A program made the translations under genes and the position numbers. Below, in pieces: positions 43,945 to 49,762 of a stretch of 49,762 bases of DNA (the stretch's first letter is position 1; each line of letters starts with the position of its first letter). The DNA comes from Cyclobacteriaceae bacterium (GTDB lineage Bacteria > Bacteroidota > Bacteroidia > Cytophagales > Cyclobacteriaceae), in the NCBI GenBank assembly GCA_016787645.1, contig JAEUUF010000014.1, positions 1-49,762 on the forward strand. The letters are read 5' to 3'. Under the pieces are notes generated by a model. It made no database searches, had not been told where the DNA came from, and was given only the letters and a program-made list of their open reading frames with translations.

Positions 43945-45066
43945 CTATCGGTCAATATCAGGTATCACCAGGTCAAGAGATCCGCTGATGGCCACGAGGT
44001 CGGCGATCTTGTGCTCGGCAGCGATCTTATTAATGATAAACAGGTTCGAGAAATTCGGCGTGCGGTACCGGATGCGCGCCGGGGTAGGACCTCCATCACT
44101 CACGATGTAGACGCCAAGTTCGCCGCGGGCAGTTTCTACGCGCTGGTAGAACTCACCTTTTGGCGGCTTGATGGCTTTGAGTTCCAGCATGATGGGCCCC
44201 TGCGGAATGTTGTCGATCAACTGATCGATGATATCAAGCGACTCCCACATCTCCCGCATCCTAACCAAGTACCGGTGGTACGTATCACCTTGGGTGTAGG
44301 TGACTTCATTGAATTTCACCAACGGGTAGGCGCTATAGGGAGCGATCTTGCGAATGTCACAATGAAATCCTGAACCGCGACCACTGGGACCCGTGACACC
44401 ATAATTGATGGCGTCTTCCAGGCTCATATACCCGATGCCTTTGGTGCGTTCCTGGAAAATGACGTTGCCCGTGAGCAACTGGTCGTATTCAGGAAGCTTT
44501 TTGCGGAAGTAGGTAATGAATTCCCGTGTGCGTTTTTGAAAATTCGGATGCACATCGGCCATGAGGCCGCCAGGAGTGATAAAACTCTGCAGGAGTCGTG
44601 ACCCGGTAGATTCTTCAAAGATGTCGAGAATCTTCTCGCGGTCGCGGAGGCCGTAAAAGAACGTGGTCAACGCGCCAAGGTCCATGCCGAAGGCTGACCA
44701 CCAAAGTTGATGGGAGGCGATACGATTCAGTTCGGCGAGTATGGTACGAATGTATTTTACGCGATCGCTGACTTGCACACCCATCGCATTTTCAACGCAA
44801 AGGGCAACGGCTTCATTGTTGATGTGTGCGGAGAGGTAATCCATCCGGTCGGTAAGGTGTACCAACTGCGGATAGGTGAGTGATTCACTCATCTTTTCGA
44901 TGCCGCGGTGAATATACCCGCAGTGCGGCCGGATCCATTTTACTTTCTCTCCCTGGAGGCAAGTCTCAAAGCGAAGCACACCGTGAGTAGACGGGTGCTG
45001 AGGCCCCATGTTGATCACGTATTCTTCGCGTTCCTTCAGGTCAAGATCCATCAGTGTTTCTTCCAT
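43945..45066 (-). CDS. nuoD: NADH-quinone oxidoreductase-like subunit D (49-kDa)
   Basis: The 373-residue subunit lines the quinone pocket. Landmarks are NMGPQHPSTHGVLRF (quinone-site His), HCGYIHRGIEKM, and the C-terminal RTPNFSNL...SLDLVIPDIDR ending. It is separate from subunit C, unlike the C-D fusion of some other bacteria, including Bacteroides. The start lies just past the nuoC stop. Confidence 0.96.
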   Translation of the reverse strand: MEETLMDLDLKEREEYVINMGPQHPSTHGVLRFETCLQGEKVKWIRPHCGYIHRGIEKMSESLTYPQLVHLTDRMDYLSAHINNEAVALCVENAMGVQVSDRVKYIRTILAELNRIASHQLWWSAFGMDLGALTTFFYGLRDREKILDIFEESTGSRLLQSFITPGGLMADVHPNFQKRTREFITYFRKKLPEYDQLLTGNVIFQERTKGIGYMSLEDAINYGVTGPSGRGSGFHCDIRKIAPYSAYPLVKFNEVTYTQGDTYHRYLVRMREMWESLDIIDQLIDNIPQGPIMLELKAIKPPKGEFYQRVETARGELGVYIVSDGGPTPARIRYRTPNFSNLFIINKIAAEHKIADLVAISGSLDLVIPDIDR

Positions 45067-45069
45067 CGC

Positions 45070-45525
45070 TCAGCGTTCAAGGGTGAATGAATCTTTGTAG
45101 TCCTTCCGCAGGGGATAACCAACCCAATCGTCATCAAGAAAGATTCTCCGCAGGTCAGGGTGGTTTTCAAATTTTATCCCCAGCAGGTCGAAGGCTTCCC
45201 GTTCGAAGTATTCGGCAGCTTTCCACAGGTCGCTTACGGTGGCGACCATCGGGTTGGTTTTGTCAGCGAGAATGACACGCAGCACTACGATGTGGGGAAA
45301 CTTCGTCGAAGTCAGGTGGTAGACCACATGGAAACCATCTTTGCGGTCGAGTCCCGTAAGGCAAAAGAGATAATCCAGATAGGTATCCGGGTTCTCTTTG
45401 AGGTGTTTGGCTACCTCATGAAGTCTCGCCGCTGGGATAATAAATTCCGGGTACTGTTTGCTGATGCCGGGTTGGGCCTCAGGAACCAGGGTTTGGATGA
45501 CGGTGGTTAGTTGCTCGACTTGCAT
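45070..45525 (-). CDS. nuoC: NADH-quinone oxidoreductase-like subunit C (30-kDa)
   Basis: The 151-residue hydrophilic subunit has the family signature [20 protein letters not shown] followed by the DDW-x-GYPLRKDY ending. It supports subunits B and D in the quinone module. The start overlaps the end of nuoB by 19 bases. Confidence 0.95.
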   Translation of the reverse strand: MQVEQLTTVIQTLVPEAQPGISKQYPEFIIPAARLHEVAKHLKENPDTYLDYLFCLTGLDRKDGFHVVYHLTSTKFPHIVVLRVILADKTNPMVATVSDLWKAAEYFEREAFDLLGIKFENHPDLRRIFLDDDWVGYPLRKDYKDSFTLER

Positions 45526-46151
45526 GCTTCATCAAGGTTCTGGTTGTCATGAGGTTCTACGTACCGGGATTTGTCTTCAGTAGACGTGTCCAAGGTCGGC
45601 TCGGGGCGTGCTTCGCCAGATTTGGCGAGGCTTTCGGCTTTGATTTTTCGTTGTAGCTGCATGATGCCATACAAAAGCGCCTCCGGACGGGGAGGGCAGC
45701 CGGGGATATACACATCAACAGGAATCACCTGGTCAACACCGCGAACGACAGAGTAAGAGTTATAGTAAAAGGGTCCACCGGAAATGGCGCAGGCCCCCAT
45801 GGCAATTACATATTTTGGATCGGCCATCTGATCATACAAGCGTTTCAGTACCGGAACCATCTTGCGTACGATTGTACCGGCCACGACAATTACATCTGCC
45901 TGGCGGGGTGAGGCACGGTACACTTCGATGCCGAAGCGTGCGAAGTCGTGGCGCGGTGCCCCTGTGGCCATCATCTCAATACCACAACAACTCGTGGCGA
46001 ACGTGAGGGGCCAAACAGAGTTCGAGCGTCCCCAGTTAATAATTTCATCCATGGTCGATACCCAGACGGGTGCGCCGCCCTTGCGGAGTTCTTCCAGCGA
46101 CTCGTTGTCGTTGAAGTCTTCGTACGGTACCGATTTGATGTCTATTCCCAT
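45507..46151 (-). CDS. nuoB: NADH-quinone oxidoreductase-like subunit B (cluster N2)
   Basis: This subunit holds the terminal [4Fe-4S] cluster that reduces quinone. The ligands are present: the Cys pair in [19 protein letters not shown], and PGCPPRPE. From this start it has 214 residues; the frame is open seven codons upstream (46172), which would overlap nuoA by 31 bases instead of ten. After the core, a hydrophilic tail of about 45 residues (from [15 protein letters not shown]) extends the protein beyond the usual end. The tail has no obvious motif. Confidence 0.94.
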   Translation of the reverse strand: MGIDIKSVPYEDFNDNESLEELRKGGAPVWVSTMDEIINWGRSNSVWPLTFATSCCGIEMMATGAPRHDFARFGIEVYRASPRQADVIVVAGTIVRKMVPVLKRLYDQMADPKYVIAMGACAISGGPFYYNSYSVVRGVDQVIPVDVYIPGCPPRPEALLYGIMQLQRKIKAESLAKSGEARPEPTLDTSTEDKSRYVEPHDNQNLDEACKSSN

Positions 46152-46492
46152 ATCAAAGCTTTTTTCTTCCACGCATACAACAGACCCAGGCCCAGAACGG
46201 TGAAGAAGATGAGGATTTCAACAAAGGCAGTCAGCCCGATCTCCCGCATCACCACCGCCCACGGATAAATAAAGACAGTCTCCACGTCGAAAATCAGGTA
46301 GATGATGGCGAAGAGGTAGTAGCCGACGTGGAATTGGATCCAGGTGGGTCCTTCGGTGGGTATCCCGCACTCGTAGGGCTCTGATTTGGCGGCGTTAACG
46401 GAGTGAGGAGCAGCGTAATGGGAGAAGAGGATGGCCCCACCCACCAGCAGCGCGGCGGTGAGGAAGAAGGTGAGTAGCGAATAACTTTCCAT
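46142..46492 (-). CDS. nuoA: NADH-quinone oxidoreductase-like subunit A
   Basis: The 116-residue membrane subunit has three helices and the conserved loop [14 protein letters not shown] with the functional Cys near the quinone entry, followed by [18 protein letters not shown]. It is the first gene of the eleven-gene operon. The 160 bases upstream hold its presumed promoter, but no clear match to the local pattern was seen. Confidence 0.95.
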   Translation of the reverse strand: MESYSLLTFFLTAALLVGGAILFSHYAAPHSVNAAKSEPYECGIPTEGPTWIQFHVGYYLFAIIYLIFDVETVFIYPWAVVMREIGLTAFVEILIFFTVLGLGLLYAWKKKALIWE

Positions 46493-46652
46493 AGGTCTTT
46501 TTCGGCGTTTTTCGAACCCTTCTGGCCCGATCTTCAGGATCCAAGTAGCCCGTTTCCGCTCGTCTATGGTATGATATTCCCGGCTAGGGAGGGGTGACTT
46601 TTGTCAGGTTAGCAAGCCATTGCAGGTTGCGATTAATGGAGCGATTCAGTGA

Positions 46653-46680
46653 TTTACCGCAGAGGCGTGGAGGCGCAGAG
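46653..46680. repeat. Left inverted repeat framing the GxxExxY gene
   Basis: This 28-base sequence (core CCGCAGAGGCGTGGAGGCG) matches the reverse complement of 47132-47159 at 25 of 28 positions. It lies 64 bases before the enclosed gene. Confidence 0.75.
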
Positions 46681-46744
46681 ATTGTCAGGATTTCCTTACA
46701 GGGTGAAGAATTGAGTTCTACTCCCTTCATGGTTTATTGCCAGC

Positions 46745-47131
46745 GTGGAAAAAGACAGATACTTCGAATTATCGGGCGCAATCTTGGATGCCTCTATTGC
46801 TGTGCATAAGGAAATGGGACCAGGATTACTTGAAGCTGTTTACCAGCATTGTTTGATGAAGGAACTTGAAATGAGGGGCATCGAATTCGAGGCGATGGTA
46901 ATGGTTCCTTTGGTCTATAAAAGTCATGTATTGAATAAGGAATATGTGATTGATATCCTGGTGAGTAACGAGATTATTATTGAACTGAAAGCGGTTGAGG
47001 GAATTCTACCCGTGCATGAGGCACAAATAATCAGTTACCTGAAATTGGCGAAGAAGCGACTTGGGTTCTTAATCAACTTCAATGTTCCTCTCCTGAAGGA
47101 TGGTTTCCGTAGATTCGTCAACGGCTTCTAA
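46745..47131 (+). CDS. GxxExxY protein, PD-(D/E)xK nuclease-like
   Basis: The 128-residue protein has the family motif G27-x-x-E30-x-x-Y33 in GPGLLEAVYQ. It also has a nuclease-like core, D70 (YVIDILV) then E80-L-K82 (IIIELKAVE), followed by EAQIISYLKLAKKRLGFLINF. All candidate catalytic residues are intact. Family function is unknown; many copies occur as stand-alone intergenic genes. Here the gene reads opposite to its neighbours and is framed by 28-base inverted repeats, the right one starting at the base after its stop codon. This suggests a small mobile or mobilised unit rather than part of the nuo operon. Confidence 0.85.
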   Translation: MEKDRYFELSGAILDASIAVHKEMGPGLLEAVYQHCLMKELEMRGIEFEAMVMVPLVYKSHVLNKEYVIDILVSNEIIIELKAVEGILPVHEAQIISYLKLAKKRLGFLINFNVPLLKDGFRRFVNGF

Positions 47132-47159
47132 CTCTGCGTCTCCGCGCCTCTGCGGTTAA
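47132..47159. repeat. Right inverted repeat framing the GxxExxY gene
   Basis: It opens CTCTGCGTCTCCGCGCCTC and is the reverse-complement partner of 46653-46680. It abuts the TAA stop of the enclosed gene. Solitary related words occur at 33522, and more distant ones at 34776 and 36664. Confidence 0.75.
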
Positions 47160-47173
47160 TCGTCTCATCAACA

Positions 47174-47899
47174 TCACAACCCCCCACCTTCGTACACCTT
47201 CACCACAACTTCCAACGCCAACCGCGCCATGTCATTAGTCTGCTTTTCGCGCTCAACCGGCGTGGACTCTTGACCAGTAAGGAGATTATCACTCACCGTG
47301 AGGAGAGAGAGCGCCTTGAAATTGTTCCGTGTACCCATGGCATACAACATGCTTGTCTCCATGTCCACCCCCAACACACCTTGCATACTCGATTGACCAT
47401 ACCTCGAATTGTCTTCGCTGTAAAACAAGTCTGTACTGTAAAGTGGTCCTTTTTTCAGGGATAGCCCTAATTCTTTGGCGCTGCTTTCGGCGAAGGACAA
47501 TAGCTGCGCGTTGGCTTTCGGGAGTGAATGCGGCTGACGGATAAACTTGGCAACGGCGGCTGAATCTGTTAGCGCTTCCGTCGCCGCCACAATATCCCCC
47601 AGTTGAAGATCCTTCTGCAGCGCCCCGCAAGTGCCAATTCGGATGATGCAGTTCGCGCGATAGCCGTGGGTCAATTCATGGACATAGAGCGCCGTACTGG
47701 GTATGCCGATGCCGGTACCCTGGATGGAAACCCGTTTTCCCCGGTACGTACCCGTGAATCCCAGCATCCCCCGTATCTGGTTGTAACAGAAGGAGTTCTC
47801 CAGGAAAGTTTCCGCAAAGTGTTTGGCCCGGAGCGGATCACCGGTGATAAGCACCGTCGGTGCTACTTCCCCAGGTTTAGCTCCAAGATGTAAACTCAC
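47174..47899 (-). CDS. deoD: Purine nucleoside phosphorylase, DeoD type
   Basis: This enzyme splits purine nucleosides with phosphate to free base and ribose 1-phosphate. The 241-residue protein has the family landmarks SLHLGAKPGEVAPTVLITGD, GTGIGIPSTALYVHEL, IRIGTCGAL and GVDMETSMLYAM, and the late catalytic Asp in LTVSDNLLTG. The frame is open 50 codons upstream, but those residues match nothing. The GTG at 47899 is preceded by a strong GGAGG and begins exactly where the family does. It lies 46 bases after korB on the same strand. Confidence 0.92.
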   Translation of the reverse strand: MSLHLGAKPGEVAPTVLITGDPLRAKHFAETFLENSFCYNQIRGMLGFTGTYRGKRVSIQGTGIGIPSTALYVHELTHGYRANCIIRIGTCGALQKDLQLGDIVAATEALTDSAAVAKFIRQPHSLPKANAQLLSFAESSAKELGLSLKKGPLYSTDLFYSEDNSRYGQSSMQGVLGVDMETSMLYAMGTRNNFKALSLLTVSDNLLTGQESTPVEREKQTNDMARLALEVVVKVYEGGGL

Positions 47900-47903
47900 C
47901 TTT

Positions 47904-47908
47904 CCTCC
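47904..47908 (-). promoter_or_regulatory. Strong ribosome binding site fixing the deoD start
   Basis: On the minus strand AAAGGAGG lies with its GGAGG core four bases before the GTG. Such a strong site is unusual in this window and decides for the GTG over the longer frame. Confidence 0.65.
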
Positions 47909-47945
47909 TTTAACTCCTTGAATCCTGACCCCTAGCCCCCGACCC

Positions 47946-48989
47946 CTAATTGATCGCCCAACTGCTTCCGCCAGCAAGAAGCGACTCAAGGTTTCCTTCA
48001 CCTTTGGTCTCAATCTCGTGTTGGATTTGTTCGGTAACCCGCACATCATACGGTTTGATGGGCAACGCCTGCAGAACTCCCATCGGGCGCGGCAGCGTTT
48101 CGCTGTAGGTCATGTTGGCCAGGATGAAGGCAAGCGTGGAGTCCTTCTCGTTGTGAACGAGCAGATCGCTGATCGAGTAGGTATCCAGTGAAACAACTTT
48201 CGGAGTATACCCGTCGAGGATGATGCCTTTGTCTTTCTTCTTCCCGAATACCAGGGGTTTCTCGTGCTCGAGGAAGATGGTGTGCTCATCGCGTGTGTCC
48301 GCGTTGGTGTAAAGGTCAAATGCGCCGTCGTTGAATATGCGGCAGTTGGTATAGATCTCCACAAAAGAGGTGCCTTTATGATTGTAGGCGCGCCGCAGCA
48401 ATTCTTGTAACTGGGTGCGGTCCTTGTCGTGACCGCGGGCAACGAAAGAGGCACCGGCACCCAGGGCCAATCCTACCGGGTTGAACGGGTCGTCCAGCAC
48501 ACCGAGCGGAGATGACTTGGTAACCTGGCCACGGTGGGAGGTAGGAGAGTATTGTCCTTTGGTGAGGCTGTACACCTCATTGTTGAACATCATGATGTTG
48601 AGATCCACATTTCTCCGGCAGGTGTGAATGAAGTGGTTGCCGCCAATACTCATGTTGTCGCCGTCGCCGGTGACTACCCATACGCTGAGATCGGGGCGCG
48701 CAATCTTCAGTCCCGAGGCGATGGCCAATGCACGTCCGTGGATGGAGTGGAAGCCATATGTTTCCATGTAATAGGGAAAGCGTCCGGAGCATCCGATACC
48801 GGATACGTACACAATCTTTTCCTTGGGAAGGCCCAGTTCAGGCATCAGCCGCTGCGAGGGCGACAGCACCGAAATGGCACCGCAACCGGCGCACCAGCGT
48901 ACGTCGACGTTGGGCTTGAAGTCTTTGGCAGTATAAATGAGGCTCCCTTCATGGGGACGCTCGAGGAGATTATCAATGGCGGTCTTCAT
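47946..48989 (-). CDS. korB: 2-oxoglutarate:ferredoxin oxidoreductase, beta subunit
   Basis: This subunit binds thiamine diphosphate and one [4Fe-4S] cluster. The 347-residue protein has W32-C33-A-G-C36-G, GIGCSGRFPYY and the TPP motif GDGDNMSIGGNHFIH followed by FNNEVYSLTKGQYSPTS, the form typical of KorB. With KorA it converts 2-oxoglutarate and CoA to succinyl-CoA and CO2 while reducing ferredoxin or flavodoxin. The start overlaps the korA stop (ATGA). Other 2-oxoacids cannot be excluded as substrates, but the sequence fits the 2-oxoglutarate group best. Confidence 0.9.
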   Translation of the reverse strand: MKTAIDNLLERPHEGSLIYTAKDFKPNVDVRWCAGCGAISVLSPSQRLMPELGLPKEKIVYVSGIGCSGRFPYYMETYGFHSIHGRALAIASGLKIARPDLSVWVVTGDGDNMSIGGNHFIHTCRRNVDLNIMMFNNEVYSLTKGQYSPTSHRGQVTKSSPLGVLDDPFNPVGLALGAGASFVARGHDKDRTQLQELLRRAYNHKGTSFVEIYTNCRIFNDGAFDLYTNADTRDEHTIFLEHEKPLVFGKKKDKGIILDGYTPKVVSLDTYSISDLLVHNEKDSTLAFILANMTYSETLPRPMGVLQALPIKPYDVRVTEQIQHEIETKGEGNLESLLAGGSSWAIN

Positions 48990-49762
48990 ACGGTGACTTC
49001 TTTTTCGGTGAGTATTGAGGTGATCTTGTCGACAAGCTCGACGGACTTGAACGGGCGGCCCTGTATTTTATGGATGCCGGTGATGGGCTTGAGGAATTTG
49101 GCCTGCAGCATCCATTGGAGATGACCGGAGTTCAATTCGGGAACAATTATTCGGTTAAAGCGCTTCAACACGTCGCCCAGGTTTTTGGGGAACGGGTTGA
49201 GGTAACGAAGGTGTAGGAAAGAAATAGGTGTACCATTAGCTTTCAGCTTTTCGAAAGCTGTCCGCGCTGCCCCATAGGTGCTTCCCCAACTCAACAAAAG
49301 AGTTTCGCCTTCTGAATCTCCTTCAACCACCGCCTCCGGTATGTCGTTGGCGATGCCGTCGACTTTCTCCTGGCGCAGGCGTACCATCTTTTCGTGGTTA
49401 GCTGAGTCGTGCGATACGTTGCCGCTGCCGTCCTCTTTTTCAAGACCGCCGATGCGGTGTTCCATTCCCTGGAATCCGGGGATGGCCCACATGCGGCGAA
49501 GGGTCTTCGGATCACGGCGATACGGTCCGAATTCTTCGATGTCTGTAGCGAAATTGGCTTCCAGATCGGGCAGCTCGGAGATTTTTGGTATCCTCCAGGG
49601 CTCAGAAGCCTGCCCGATGTAACCATCAGAGAGGAGGAGTACCGGTGTCATGTATTTCAGTGCGATCCGTGCAGCCTCCATGGTCATGGCGAAGCAATCG
49701 GAAGCACTCGCCGCGGCGAGTACCGGCATGGGAGCTTCCCCATGGCGACCGAACATGGCCAT
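48986..49762 (-). CDS. korA: 2-oxoglutarate:ferredoxin oxidoreductase, alpha subunit (C-terminal part)
   Basis: Only the last 258 residues are in the window; the gene runs off the right edge, so the first Met seen is not its start. The part present has FGRHGEAPMPVLAAASASDC, MTPVLLLSDGYIGQASEPW, then a C-terminal domain (LLLSWGSTYGAARTAFEKLK; LHLRYLNPFPKN; IIVPELNSGHLQWML) as in KorA. In the fused two-domain form typical of Bacteroidota the gamma-like domain precedes this part. It supplies the substrate-binding half of the enzyme. Confidence 0.9.
   Translation of the reverse strand: MAMFGRHGEAPMPVLAAASASDCFAMTMEAARIALKYMTPVLLLSDGYIGQASEPWRIPKISELPDLEANFATDIEEFGPYRRDPKTLRRMWAIPGFQGMEHRIGGLEKEDGSGNVSHDSANHEKMVRLRQEKVDGIANDIPEAVVEGDSEGETLLLSWGSTYGAARTAFEKLKANGTPISFLHLRYLNPFPKNLGDVLKRFNRIIVPELNSGHLQWMLQAKFLKPITGIHKIQGRPFKSVELVDKITSILTEKEVTV

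Overview
The window looks like Bacteroidota chromosome, most likely from the Cytophagales or a close relative. The signs are large FtsX-type permeases of about 790 residues, SprB-like repeat lipoproteins, a DUF6660-like small protein beside a metal pump, mostly weak ribosome binding sites, and several candidate promoters of the form TTG-N19-TAnnTTG, close to the known Bacteroidetes consensus. The genus cannot be told from this window. No rRNA, complete tRNA or CRISPR array was found.

Bases 1-16243 are an integrated mobile island, visibly richer in A/T than the rest. It lies between direct copies of TCCGCTCGAGACCTC at 1-15 and 16229-16243. The repeat reads like the 3' end of a tRNA (T-loop end, T-stem, acceptor strand, U73), with the rest of that tRNA just beyond the left edge. 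Each copy is followed by an intrinsic terminator. The left half carries metal resistance cargo: a DUF6660-like protein, a complete CzcCBA-type tripartite pump, a Zn/Cd/Pb-type P1B-2 ATPase and an FtsX-like permease. The right half is the mobility module: a toprim-like primase, a P4-type SF3 helicase, two small helix-turn-helix proteins and a tyrosine recombinase next to the right end. A third copy of the att core lies 160 bases further on.

Bases 16.4-27.4 kb hold ordinary accessory chromosome: envelope proteins and lipoproteins, an SMP-30-like propeller, a SulP anion transporter, a TspO-like protein, a seven-repeat lipoprotein ending in a cytochrome c-like domain, and a lamin-tail protein. 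Intergenic spaces carry several families of short interspersed repeats, including a tandem array of about 86-base units.

The region from 27.5 kb to the right edge is dominated by low-potential electron metabolism. On the plus strand are a pyruvate:ferredoxin oxidoreductase that lacks its usual internal two-cluster ferredoxin domain, a dihydroorotate-dehydrogenase-like flavoprotein, a flavodoxin and an unrecognised protein with a kinase-like catalytic loop. On the minus strand are eleven complex I genes in the order nuoA-B-C-D-H-I-J-K-L-M-N, with nuoE, nuoF and nuoG absent from their usual place. Upstream of these, also on the minus strand, are the 2-oxoglutarate:ferredoxin oxidoreductase genes (korA, cut by the window edge, and korB). 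Together they suggest a respiratory chain in which 2-oxoacid oxidation reduces flavodoxin or ferredoxin, and a NADH-module-free complex I oxidises it while pumping ions. A GxxExxY nuclease-like gene framed by 28-base inverted repeats sits between the nuo operon and a purine nucleoside phosphorylase gene.
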